Notes under the pieces: generated by a model
Database searches by the model: none
The model's input: only the letters and a program-made list of their open reading frames with translations
Told to the model about the DNA's origin: nothing
Shown here: in pieces, positions 28,417 to 37,172 of the stretch
Position numbering within the stretch: position 1 is the stretch's first letter
Layout of the letters: each line of letters begins with the position of its first letter
NCBI RefSeq assembly: GCF_009939005.1
Contig: NZ_JAACJS010000015.1
Coordinates: 1,118,325 to 1,182,324 of the forward strand
Length of the DNA: 64,000 nt
From: Sediminibacterium roseum
GTDB lineage: Bacteria; Bacteroidota; Bacteroidia; Chitinophagales; Chitinophagaceae
Reading direction: 5' to 3'
Position numbers and translations under genes: made by a program

Positions 28417-28536
28417 GAGCTAAGATAAGGATCATCGTTGATGATAAGGCCCGGAAACAGGAATTCGAACGGAGCAGCTGGAAGCATGGTATTCGGTCTA
28501 TACCATTACCCATGCCCTCCTATGCGTGCCCGGTCT

Positions 28537-28659
28537 TTAGGAAAGAAAGTTCTGCGTCAGCAATCCAACATACACTTCCGCAACTGGCTCGGGCAGTTTG
28601 AGTTTTTTCTTTTTACCACCTATGTTCAGAATGAAGGTCTTTAATTTTTTCTTTGTCAT
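28537..28659 (-). CDS. Candidate 40-residue basic microprotein
   Basis: An ATG at 28659 opens a 40-codon frame that begins MTKKKLKTFILNIGGKKKKL and ends in a helix-like PEPVAEVYVGLLTQNFLS. It is basic at the front, amphipathic at the back. No strong ribosome site is visible, but the frame is unusually regular for noncoding DNA. Confidence 0.35.
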   Translation of the reverse strand: MTKKKLKTFILNIGGKKKKLKLPEPVAEVYVGLLTQNFLS

Positions 28660-28707
28660 AAGTTGTGGTTTGAATAACAAATTAACTTCCTTTTCCCCGT
28701 TCGATCC

Positions 28708-28723
28708 TGCGTAGAACTACGCA
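28708..28723. promoter_or_regulatory. Perfect palindrome, candidate operator
   Basis: TGCGTAGAACTACGCA: 7-bp arms around AA, in the gap between the minus-strand microprotein and the plus-strand M28 gene. It is placed like an operator, but its regulator is unknown. Confidence 0.35.
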
Positions 28724-28943
28724 AAATTGGGCGTGTTTTTACGGTTTTTGCGTTTCGGCGGGCGATTTTTCTCCACAAATCGCCCCGGGAACCTGCCTGG
28801 GTGGCTTCGGTAGCAATCGGCGGATCGAAAGACTGGTTTGTTACTGTATCAACTCTGTGTATGTACCGGCTTTTTTTGCCGGTTGCGGGATTCTTCTGAT
28901 ATTACGAGCCGGCCATCCAACACATACCAAATTCCTCTTACAT

Positions 28944-30662
28944 ATGAAGAAATTCAAGTTGTTATTCCTGCTCACTTTCATCGCTTCGTTTTCGTTTGCA
29001 CAAAAAAGTACGGCCGTTGATGGTTATTACCCGCTGCTGCGCGCCGTGTACAATGGCGACAACGCATACAATACCGTTGGCTTTGTTGAAAAATACTGGC
29101 GCATTGCGGGAAACACAGGGTTCAATGAAAGCATCTTTCATGTGGAAAAAATATTACAGCAGGCCGGTTTTCAAAAAGAAACCAGCGGGGAGGCGGATGG
29201 GCCGCTCACCTACCGGATAGAAACAAGAAAAATGCGCAGGCCCACCTGGGAACCGGTTTCGTCTTCACTCACCATTGTTGGTGAAGACAAACCATTGCTT
29301 GAATCTGTTACCAACAGGAACATGATCGCCATCAACTCCGCAAGCACCCCGGCCGGGGGAACAACCGCTGAAATTGTTTACGTAGGCACCGGCGCGGCCA
29401 AAGAATTTGAAGGAAAAGACATTGCCGGAAAAATTGTTTTTGGCGAAACATCTGTGGGCGGCCTGTACCGGAATGCAATTGCCAGGGGCGCGGTGGGTGT
29501 GATCGGGTATTCAATGCCCAGATACACGCAGCCTGAAAAGAACATTCACTCCATACAGTTCCAGGGCATTTCTTACGATTCCACAAAACCTGTTTTCGGG
29601 ATCGCACTGTCTTTCAACGCAAAAGAAAAACTGAAAACCGCGCTCGCAAAGGGCGTGGTAAAAGTGAATGTAAAAGTGGTTTCAAAAATTTATTGGTCGG
29701 ATGAATTGACGATCGTTGCCAACGCACGCGGAACCGAAAAACCTGGTGAACGTTTTGTTTTCAGCGCACACGTGCAGGAGCCCGGCGCCAACGACAATGC
29801 CACAGGTGTTGGCACCCTGGCCGAAATGGCGCGTGTAACCGCAGCGTTGATCCGCGAAAAAAAATATTCACCCAAACGTACCATCACTTTTTTATGGGGC
29901 GATGAGATCGTATCTACGGGCCGCTACATCAAAGACGATTCCATACGCGCAAAAGGGATCAAGTGGGGACTCAGCCTCGATATGGTGGGCGAAGATGTTT
30001 CCAAAACCGGCGGAACCTTCCTGATCGAGAAAATGCCGGACCCTTCCGCTATCTGGACAAGGGGCAACGACAAACACACCGAATGGGGCGGTAGTGTTTT
30101 GAAAGAGTCGGACATGTTCCCGCATTATTTCAACGATTTTTTATTGAACCGCTGCCGGCAGCAGGCAAAGGGCAACGATTGGATCGTAAACTCAAATCCA
30201 TACGAAGGCGGAAGCGATCACCAGCCCTTTTTAAATGCAAAGATCCCCGGTGTGTTGATGTGGCACTTTACAGACGTGTTCTACCATACGGATGGCGACA
30301 GGCTCAACATGGTTTCCGCAAAAGAAATGAAGAATGTGGGCGTAAGCGCACTTGCTGCCGCATTCACGTTGTGCGCGGCAGATGAGGATACGAATCTTTT
30401 CCTGATCGACGAACTTTCAAAAAACGCGAACGATCGTATACAGGATGAGTTTGCGCTCAGCAAAGCCGCCATCGCCAAAGGCGCCAAAGCCGGGGATGAA
30501 CAAAAGATACTAAACACCTGGAACGACTGGTACCAGAAAGCATTTGAGCGCATGAGCGATATAAACACACAAGGCGTTACCGATAAAGTGGCGAAGAAGA
30601 TCGAAAACGTGAAAGCGCTGCTTGATAAAAGTGTGAGTGATCTTGTATCGTTGCTGAAATAG
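28944..30662 (+). CDS. M28-family metallopeptidase with PA domain, exported
   Basis: A 572-residue exported zinc peptidase: signal peptide (about 1-19), a first part with a PA-like domain (about 110-230; EIVYVGTGAAKEFEGKDIAGKIVF), then the M28 catalytic domain. Metal and catalytic residues are visible in FSAHVQEPGANDNATG (His and Asp ligands), the WGDE Glu, LDMVGED, EGGSDHQPF and the ligand histidine in VFYHTDGD. M28 enzymes are aminopeptidases or carboxypeptidases. The region from about 500 on is helical. I chose the ATG at 28944 because the signal peptide starts there. Confidence 0.87.
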   Translation: MKKFKLLFLLTFIASFSFAQKSTAVDGYYPLLRAVYNGDNAYNTVGFVEKYWRIAGNTGFNESIFHVEKILQQAGFQKETSGEADGPLTYRIETRKMRRPTWEPVSSSLTIVGEDKPLLESVTNRNMIAINSASTPAGGTTAEIVYVGTGAAKEFEGKDIAGKIVFGETSVGGLYRNAIARGAVGVIGYSMPRYTQPEKNIHSIQFQGISYDSTKPVFGIALSFNAKEKLKTALAKGVVKVNVKVVSKIYWSDELTIVANARGTEKPGERFVFSAHVQEPGANDNATGVGTLAEMARVTAALIREKKYSPKRTITFLWGDEIVSTGRYIKDDSIRAKGIKWGLSLDMVGEDVSKTGGTFLIEKMPDPSAIWTRGNDKHTEWGGSVLKESDMFPHYFNDFLLNRCRQQAKGNDWIVNSNPYEGGSDHQPFLNAKIPGVLMWHFTDVFYHTDGDRLNMVSAKEMKNVGVSALAAAFTLCAADEDTNLFLIDELSKNANDRIQDEFALSKAAIAKGAKAGDEQKILNTWNDWYQKAFERMSDINTQGVTDKVAKKIENVKALLDKSVSDLVSLLK

Positions 30663-30686
30663 ATCGCTGTGCCGATCGAAAAAAAA

Positions 30687-31607
30687 TCAACGGGCCATCG
30701 CCTTCTCCAAAGCCGTGCGCACCTTTTTCAAAAAAGGCGGAACGATCTGGAACGCATCCCCAGGGCTCAGTGTTTCAATCGGCAGGTAGCCACGATAAGA
30801 AGAATCAACAATGATCCTGCACAGTTTATCAAGATCCATGTCGTCTGACCTGCCATTGTAGTTTAATTTTTCTTTTACCTGCCAGTTCACTGCGTAAGGC
30901 GTTGTTTTGGCGATCTCGCTATAGGGTTCGTTGGTAACAAAACTTCCTGTATCGAGCACCAGCCCGAACCACTCGCTGTTCACCTGCTGCATGAAGTGGA
31001 TGGTTTGATCGGCGGTCTTTATAAAATCGTTGTGGTTCTGCACTGCAACGATCACACCGAACTTTTTCCCGTGCTCAACGCAGGCCTTGATGTCTTCGAT
31101 GATCCAGGCCGCCTGCTGGTTCCAGGTATAACCCGGCGTTTGCGTTTTAGCAGTGAAGATGCGGATCACCGGCGCGCCAAGTTTGGCGGCTGCTTCGATC
31201 CAGTTTTTTACCAGCGCGATATCGGCTTCCCTTTTCTTACTGTCGGGATCACCAAACTCGTTCCTTATTCCCGTTCCGCTTATTTCAACTCCCAGGCGAT
31301 GCGCTTTGTTTTTCAGGTGATAGATGTATTCGTCAGATGGAACCTGCGGATAGCCGGGAAAATAATAGCCGGTCATATCGATCGCATCAAAATTTTCGCG
31401 CGCGCAGAATTCGATGAGCGCATCGAGATCTGTTTTTTTGTCCGCAAGCAGTTTGTTGAATGAATAAGCATTGAGGCTGATCTTAAAACGGTTCTTGTTC
31501 TGATCAGCAACTGCTCCCGCTCCCGCAAAAGACAATGTACCGGCGCCTACTGCGGCAGATGCCGTGAGCATGGATTGAAGGAATCTTCTTCTTTTCACTT
31601 GTGTCAT
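30687..31607 (-). CDS. Sugar isomerase/epimerase-like TIM-barrel protein with Tat-like signal
   Basis: A 306-residue xylose-isomerase-like TIM barrel (AP endonuclease 2 fold). The N-terminus has a Tat-like signal (KRRRFLQSMLTASAAVGAG). In the barrel I see FDAIDMTGYYFPGYP, the metal-site pattern VAVQNHNDF and LVLDTGSF, and a C-terminal PIETLSPGD. Such proteins are often epimerases or isomerases of keto-sugars. It starts 22 nt after the oxidoreductase gene on the same strand (31630-32604) and is probably cotranscribed with it. Confidence 0.82.
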   Translation of the reverse strand: MTQVKRRRFLQSMLTASAAVGAGTLSFAGAGAVADQNKNRFKISLNAYSFNKLLADKKTDLDALIEFCARENFDAIDMTGYYFPGYPQVPSDEYIYHLKNKAHRLGVEISGTGIRNEFGDPDSKKREADIALVKNWIEAAAKLGAPVIRIFTAKTQTPGYTWNQQAAWIIEDIKACVEHGKKFGVIVAVQNHNDFIKTADQTIHFMQQVNSEWFGLVLDTGSFVTNEPYSEIAKTTPYAVNWQVKEKLNYNGRSDDMDLDKLCRIIVDSSYRGYLPIETLSPGDAFQIVPPFLKKVRTALEKAMAR

Positions 31608-31629
31608 CGCTTAACGTTTAGGGTACGCT

Positions 31630-32604
31630 TCATTTTCCGTATGCGAAACGCTCCATCACTTTCATAGATTGAATCGCATCGCCTGCTGAACAAGGATTCT
31701 CTCCTAGTTCTAAAAAATGTTTCACCACTTTTTCGATCATGGGTTGCTGTATGTGCTCCGGTGGTTCAAACTGCAATGTGTTTGTTTCGCCGCCCGTAGT
31801 TACTTTTACTTCATGACCAAAAACCGGGAATGAGATTTTTCCCAGCGATCCTGTGATCTCGCAAACATCCTGTGTTGCGCATTCGTTTACAACAAAACAC
31901 CATTGCCCGTTGAACAGGACATTACCTGGCAACCGCATTACACCCGTTACCGCATCTTCTGCCTTGTACAGTTTCGCCTGGCTGGCGCTGATACCATATG
32001 CATCGGTTGGTGCGCCAAAAAAATAGAGGATGAGATCAAGCTGGTGCGGGGCAAGATCATAGAACAACCCTGCGCCTGCAATAGAGGGATCAACGCGCCA
32101 GTTGTCTTTTGTCTGCGTGATGATGGCCGGTTTATCCTGTTGCAGCATACTCAACCGTACGGTCCTGGTATCGCCGATCGCTTTTGTATCGATCAGTTCC
32201 TTTACTTTCAAAAACATCGGTAACGCCCGCCGGTAATGTGCGATACACAGTTTACTGCCGGTTTCGTCTGAAACAAGTTGCATGCGCTCGCAGGAAGCGG
32301 TATCAACCGACATGGGTTTCTCTACGTACACCGGTTTACCTGCGCGCATGGCGGCAACCGCGTATTCTTCGTGCGAGCCCGGCGGCGTGGCCACATAGAT
32401 CGCGTTTACATCGGGGTCATTGATGAGTGAAGCAGCATCGCTGTACCATTTCGGAACATGGTGGCGTTTTGCGTAATCTTCCGCTTTGGCTGCATTCCTG
32501 CGCATCACGGCCACCAGTGATGAGTTTTGAACCTTGTTAAATGCCGGCCCGCTTTTCTTCTCGGTAACATCGCCGCAGCCTATGATTCCCCAGTTAATGT
32601 GCAT
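31630..32604 (-). CDS. Gfo/Idh/MocA-family oxidoreductase, cytosolic form
   Basis: A 324-residue NAD(P)-dependent sugar oxidoreductase. The nucleotide motif is NWGIIGCGDV at the N-terminus, the catalytic Lys motif is EKPMSV, and the C-domain His pattern is DLAPHQLDL. I chose the ATG at 32604 because the Rossmann strand follows directly; an upstream in-frame ATG at 32646 (MSNFS) is less likely. No signal peptide, so it acts in the cytosol, unlike its divergent partner at 32811. It is followed by a TIM-barrel gene. Confidence 0.87.
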   Translation of the reverse strand: MHINWGIIGCGDVTEKKSGPAFNKVQNSSLVAVMRRNAAKAEDYAKRHHVPKWYSDAASLINDPDVNAIYVATPPGSHEEYAVAAMRAGKPVYVEKPMSVDTASCERMQLVSDETGSKLCIAHYRRALPMFLKVKELIDTKAIGDTRTVRLSMLQQDKPAIITQTKDNWRVDPSIAGAGLFYDLAPHQLDLILYFFGAPTDAYGISASQAKLYKAEDAVTGVMRLPGNVLFNGQWCFVVNECATQDVCEITGSLGKISFPVFGHEVKVTTGGETNTLQFEPPEHIQQPMIEKVVKHFLELGENPCSAGDAIQSMKVMERFAYGK

Positions 32605-32732
32605 TTGATTGTTGATTTTTTTTGTTGCGACAGAAAAGTTGCTCATCACCAAACTTACACCAACTTGATCCTTTGCACGCTGGAGCAACCACTCTTCAAA
32701 TTAAATCAATAAACAACAACTACATCGTTTTC

Positions 32733-32740
32733 GTAAATTT
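32733..32740 (+). promoter_or_regulatory. Possible -7 element in the divergent oxidoreductase region
   Basis: TAAATTTA is one base off TAnnTTTG. It sits 70 nt before the Tat-signal oxidoreductase gene. A GGCAACCG / CGGTTGCC inverted repeat (32742-32749, 32790-32797) follows directly. Confidence 0.35.
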
Positions 32741-32810
32741 AGGCAACCGGCAATCTTCTTTCCTGAAGAAAAAAACCAAAATTCACATACGGTTGCCAAA
32801 TCATTTTGCC

Positions 32811-34148
32811 ATGAAAAAAACGAGAAGGAATTTTCTTAAGAACCTTGCACAGGGTTCTGCTGTAATTGCCGTGGGCGGCGCCTCACAGGTGTTTGGTGCG
32901 AAGAGCTACAAACGCATCATCGGCGCCAACGACCGCATTCACATGGCGGTGATCGGCTGCAACGGACGTGGTGAGGCCATGGCCCCCATCTTCGCCAAAC
33001 AATCCAATACCGAAGTGAACTTTATCTGCGACGTGGATGAAAAGGCAAGAACCAAAGGCATCAACGCAGTTACAAAAGCCGGTAAAGAAATGCCGCGCGG
33101 CGAAAATGACTTCCGAAAGATATTGGGCAACAAAGACCTTGATGCGGTTTACATTGCCACGCCCGACCACTGGCACGCACCCGCCACCATTATCTGCTGC
33201 GCCGCAGGCAAACACGTATATGTTGAAAAGCCATTGTCGCACAACCCGCGCGAAGGAGAACTGGCCATCGCCGCCGCAAGAAAATACAACCGTGTGGTAC
33301 AGATGGGCTCACAGCGCAGGTCGTGGCCCCTGTTAACCGAAGGCATCAAAGCCCTGCACGAGGGTGCGATCGGTAACATTCACCTGGTAAAATGCTGGTA
33401 TACCAACCAGCGCAAACCGATAGGAGTTGGTAAAACGGCACCAGTTCCAGCAGGGCTCGATTACGACCTGTGGCAGGGCCCCGCGCCGCGCAGGCCCTAC
33501 AAAGACAACCTCATTCATTACAACTGGCACTGGTTCTGGCACTGGGGCACCGGCGAGGCGCTGAACAATGGCACACACGAAGTGGATGTGGCGCGCTGGG
33601 GCCTGAATGCAGATTACCCGCTCACTGTAACTTCCGCGGGCGGGCGTTATTATTACAACGACGACTGGGAAACACCCGACACACAAATGATCACTTTCAC
33701 CTGCCCCAAGGCAACCATTTTATGGGAAGGGAAAAGCTGCAGCTCATTCAAAATACAAAACCTCGACCGTGGTGTTTTGTTTCATGGCGACAAAGGCATT
33801 TTGCTTACGGGCCACAATGGTTACACGATATACGACGAGAAAGGAACGATCCTGAAAGAAATAAAATCAAATGCAGTAATCGACGGAAGGAACACGATGA
33901 GCCCGAATGAAGGACTCGATGCCGTTCACGTTGCGGATTTTTTAGCATCCATCCGCCTTGACAAAAGGCCGAACGCAGATGTGGAAACAGGTTACAAAAG
34001 CACATTATGGGTGCAGCTCGGCAATATATCGCAACGCGTGGGCAGGAACCTGGCCATCGATCAGGCAAACGGGCATATCAAAGACGATAAGGCCGCAATG
34101 AAACTGTGGGGCCGTGAATATGAGAATGGGTGGGAACCAAAAGTGTAA
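32811..34148 (+). CDS. Gfo/Idh/MocA-family oxidoreductase with Tat-like signal
   Basis: A 445-residue exported-type oxidoreductase: Tat-like signal KKTRRNFLKN and hydrophobic run (about 1-28), Rossmann motif VIGCNGRG, AVYIATPDHWHAP, catalytic EKPLSHN, a substrate-domain run HYNWHWFWHWGTGEALNNGTHEVDVARWG with many His/Trp/Asn residues, and a C-terminal part to WGREYENGW. Such Bacteroidota enzymes oxidise or reduce sugars at C3 using bound NAD(H). I chose the ATG at 32811 because the signal begins there. It is followed 39 nt later by a TIM-barrel gene. Confidence 0.87.
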   Translation: MKKTRRNFLKNLAQGSAVIAVGGASQVFGAKSYKRIIGANDRIHMAVIGCNGRGEAMAPIFAKQSNTEVNFICDVDEKARTKGINAVTKAGKEMPRGENDFRKILGNKDLDAVYIATPDHWHAPATIICCAAGKHVYVEKPLSHNPREGELAIAAARKYNRVVQMGSQRRSWPLLTEGIKALHEGAIGNIHLVKCWYTNQRKPIGVGKTAPVPAGLDYDLWQGPAPRRPYKDNLIHYNWHWFWHWGTGEALNNGTHEVDVARWGLNADYPLTVTSAGGRYYYNDDWETPDTQMITFTCPKATILWEGKSCSSFKIQNLDRGVLFHGDKGILLTGHNGYTIYDEKGTILKEIKSNAVIDGRNTMSPNEGLDAVHVADFLASIRLDKRPNADVETGYKSTLWVQLGNISQRVGRNLAIDQANGHIKDDKAAMKLWGREYENGWEPKV

Positions 34149-34187
34149 AACGTCAGCAATATATCTTCATCAAAAAAAATAGACAGC

Positions 34188-35048
34188 ATGTCATCACGCA
34201 GAAGTTTTCTTCAAAATACAGCGCTTGGAATTGCAGGTTCTGTAACCCTCCCTTTACTGGGAAAAGCAGCAGGTTTGCCTTCCATAGACGACAACCTCAA
34301 CAGCGCGCAGGATGCCGAGCCATTGCCGGTGGGCGTTGCGGGGTATACGTTTGCGAAATTCGATCTCGACAAATCCATCGCGATGATGAAACGGCTTGGC
34401 GTATCCAATCTCTCCCTGAAAGAGATCCATCTGCCGCTCAATGCAAGCCAGGAAGCGGTAAACACGGCAATGGCCAAACTCAGGGAAGGCGGCATCAATG
34501 TATATACCGTGGGTGTGATCTACATGAAAACAAAAGAGGCCGTTGACCAGGCGTTCGCCTATGCAAAAAAATGCGGTGTAAACATGATCATTGGCGCGCC
34601 CTCATATGATGTGCTCGACCATGCGGAAGAAAAAGTAAAGGAGTACGATATCAGGCTTGCGATACACAACCACGGGCCAGAAGATGCTTTGTACCCGGGG
34701 CCGAAAGATGTGTACGACAGGATCAAAGACCGCGATGCACGTATAGGGCTCTGCATCGACATAGGCCATGCCACGCGCGCGGGTGTGGCGGTTGACAAGG
34801 CGGTGAAGGAATATAAAAAACGCCTGTTCGATCTTCACATCAAAGATGTGAGCGTTGCGGCAAAAGAGGGAAAAGCGATCGAGATCGGACGTGGCGCCAT
34901 CAATTTTCCTGCACTGGTAAAGGCACTGAAGAAAACCGGCTACAAAGGCGTTTGCAGCATCGAATTTGAAAAAGACATGACAGACCCGATGCCGGGCATC
35001 GCAGAATCGATCGGGTACTTCAAAGGGGTGATGAAGGCGGCATTGTAA
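34188..35048 (+). CDS. Sugar isomerase/epimerase-like TIM-barrel protein with Tat-like signal
   Basis: A 286-residue xylose-isomerase-like TIM barrel. N-terminus: SSRRSFLQNTALGIAGSVTLP, a Tat-like signal. Barrel motifs are LSLKEIHLPL, RLAIHNHGPED (metal site), IGLCIDIGHATRAG, DLHIKDV and CSIEFEKD. It is paired with the preceding Gfo/Idh/MocA gene, mirroring the leftward pair. Likely acts on the keto-sugar product of that enzyme in the periplasm; substrate not shown by sequence. Confidence 0.83.
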   Translation: MSSRRSFLQNTALGIAGSVTLPLLGKAAGLPSIDDNLNSAQDAEPLPVGVAGYTFAKFDLDKSIAMMKRLGVSNLSLKEIHLPLNASQEAVNTAMAKLREGGINVYTVGVIYMKTKEAVDQAFAYAKKCGVNMIIGAPSYDVLDHAEEKVKEYDIRLAIHNHGPEDALYPGPKDVYDRIKDRDARIGLCIDIGHATRAGVAVDKAVKEYKKRLFDLHIKDVSVAAKEGKAIEIGRGAINFPALVKALKKTGYKGVCSIEFEKDMTDPMPGIAESIGYFKGVMKAAL

Positions 35049-35276
35049 AAAAATGAACCCATAAGTACGGGGTTAGCAGCAGGAAATATGATCTGAAACA
35101 GATAGCATTTCCTCCAGTTAACCCCTTGTTTTTTGAGTCCATTTCACCGCCCTACCCGCTTTCAGCGGCAAAAATCCACGTCTAAATACCTTTTTTATGG
35201 CTTTGAAAGGCCTAAAAAGTACAAGAAACCATTATAAATGCCTACATTTAGATAACAAACATTAATAATTAACACT

Positions 35277-35483
35277 ATGGCAACAGGAGTTGTAAAATGG
35301 TTCAACGACGCAAAAGGTTTCGGATTTATCACACCAGACGATGGTGGTGAAGATCTGTTTGCGCATTTTTCTGCTATCAACATGGGCGGATTCAAGTCAC
35401 TCAAAGAAGGTCAAAAAGTATCATTTGAAATAACAGATGGTAAGAAAGGTAAACAGGCTGCTAACATCCAGTCTGCTGAATAA
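35277..35483 (+). CDS. Cold-shock domain protein (CspA family)
   Basis: A 68-residue single cold-shock domain. RNP1 is [11 protein letters not shown] (residues 13-23) and RNP2 is DLFAHFSAI (residues 26-34). It binds single-stranded RNA and DNA, melting mRNA structure on cooling or acting as a general RNA chaperone. A leader of over 200 nt of AT-rich sequence precedes it, and a TACATTTA -7-like box lies at 35243-35250. A two-hairpin terminator region follows. Confidence 0.95.
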   Translation: MATGVVKWFNDAKGFGFITPDDGGEDLFAHFSAINMGGFKSLKEGQKVSFEITDGKKGKQAANIQSAE

Positions 35484-35525
35484 TCTTATTTGATCGTCGT
35501 TTGGCCCGATTAACCACCGGGCTTG

Positions 35526-35573
35526 ATCTCTATATTCTCTTGGAGTTTTTCAATTGAGTATAGAGATTTTTTT
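35526..35573 (+). terminator. Terminator of the cold-shock gene
   Basis: ATCTCTATA pairs with TATAGAGAT across a 23-nt loop and is followed by seven T. A smaller GGCCCG...CGGGC stem sits just upstream. Confidence 0.75.
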
Positions 35574-35658
35574 ATGCGTAGTGGCGATCGGGCTACGCGC
35601 CCGCACCAATGGAAAAGGAACAAATCGGCTGGCTCGTCCGCATTCATTACAAGTATTT

Positions 35659-37056
35659 CTACTCATAACAATCCATCTTGCTCAACACCCTTCTTTTGTT
35701 GAAAGGATGAATGGACAGCAACAGGTAGGCACCTCCATTGAGCAACGGGTCTTTTTTAAACAGGATCCCGAGGTCGTGAAAACCCAGGGTCAAGGGCCCC
35801 GCCTTGAGTGCCGCACCCACCCAAAGCTGCCCCTGCGTATTGTATTGCACCGGCAGGTAAGCACCCAGGCCGATGGTTTCCCAACGCGGGGTGATGGTTA
35901 AAAGATTTAGTTCGCGCGTACGGAGTTTGTTGAAGCCCCCTGTAGAATAAAAATTCATGCTCAGTTCCCCATTCACATAAAAATTGTTGCCGAAGTTTTT
36001 GTCGATGTTGAGGATGAGGCGCGTTGGATTGCTGATGCTGAAATTGCTTTGCAGGTCGGTACTGTTTACAAATATGGTCTTTAAAGAATCGCCCAGGGCC
36101 CGCGCACTGCCGGCGCCGGTGAATTTCGCTTCCACATCGGCATCGTTGACCGATACGCGTGGATCGTTGTAAGTGCCTGAACCGGGGCCGGGTTTGAAGT
36201 TGTTGGCGCCCAGATCCATCAGGCTGAGGCCGATCTTCCAATCGTAATTGAGGTTGTGGTTGCCGTATGGGTTCTGGTCGCTGTTGTACAACATGTATTC
36301 AACACCAAGGCTCAACCCAAATGCGCCCAGTGTTTTCTGCAGGTAATCCTTCCCATCCGATGCACCAAGGTTCTCTGAATAACCCGCCACCAGCGTACCA
36401 TTTGTAAAACTGAATGTGGTATCGTTCGAAAACTTAGACATCAGGTAACTGAATTTATTCAGTTTCGCATATCCTCCCGCCAATCCTTTCATGATCTGGA
36501 GGGTAATGCCCCCGCTCAGTTTAGAATGGCTGTTCTCAAACAATACCTGCGAATAATTAAGATCGCCCTCCAGCCACGAGGTATTGGTGCCATAACCCTG
36601 CAGGTAAGGCGTATTTGCATTTTGTACCAGGAAGCTGTTCAGGCTGCTGGTGGTATCCGAAAAATGAAAAGTCAGGGTTTTGATGTGCGAATAACTCCTT
36701 ACCCGCAAACCCGCGTTTACCGCGCGCTGGTTGTTGATCTTGTAGAGAATGTTGAACAGGCTCATGTCTACATTCGCATGGTAAAACCGCGAGTGGTATT
36801 TATCCAATAGCGTGAGCGATGCGCCACCGCTGTTGCGGATCGTGAAGTTTTCGAGGTACGCGGAGTTGGTGCTCAGTTTCGCCTGCACAGAAAACAAGGT
36901 AAAATCCCATTTGTAGGCCGAATTGACCGATGCCGCGGGATTGTTGAAAACCGCTGTGCTTCCCGCATAAGCCGACCCATGCGTTGCCTGGTAGCCCTGG
37001 GCTTGGGAACCGGCAAACAACAGCACGGCAATCAACAGCACCCCTAATTTCTTCAT
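35659..37056 (-). CDS. Outer-membrane beta-barrel protein (DUF5723-like)
   Basis: A 465-residue exported protein: signal peptide (about 1-19, ends SQAQ) followed by alternating aromatic strands that read as an outer-membrane barrel throughout. Segments such as SAYAGSTAVFNNPAAS and NKFSYLMSKFS fit the DUF5723 group of Bacteroidota. Role unknown. I chose the ATG at 37056, directly before the signal peptide; the frame continues upstream for 11 more codons. It is divergent from the ECF sigma operon. Confidence 0.65.
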   Translation of the reverse strand: MKKLGVLLIAVLLFAGSQAQGYQATHGSAYAGSTAVFNNPAASVNSAYKWDFTLFSVQAKLSTNSAYLENFTIRNSGGASLTLLDKYHSRFYHANVDMSLFNILYKINNQRAVNAGLRVRSYSHIKTLTFHFSDTTSSLNSFLVQNANTPYLQGYGTNTSWLEGDLNYSQVLFENSHSKLSGGITLQIMKGLAGGYAKLNKFSYLMSKFSNDTTFSFTNGTLVAGYSENLGASDGKDYLQKTLGAFGLSLGVEYMLYNSDQNPYGNHNLNYDWKIGLSLMDLGANNFKPGPGSGTYNDPRVSVNDADVEAKFTGAGSARALGDSLKTIFVNSTDLQSNFSISNPTRLILNIDKNFGNNFYVNGELSMNFYSTGGFNKLRTRELNLLTITPRWETIGLGAYLPVQYNTQGQLWVGAALKAGPLTLGFHDLGILFKKDPLLNGGAYLLLSIHPFNKRRVLSKMDCYE

Positions 37057-37172
37057 AACAGTAAGTAACCCCGTTTTGGTGATTTTCAAAAATGGAAAAT
37101 ACGGAAGGTTTTATTCATTTTGGCCGAAGGTTTTTGTAGGTTGTAGCGTCTAACCTTTTAACCAGGGAATAT

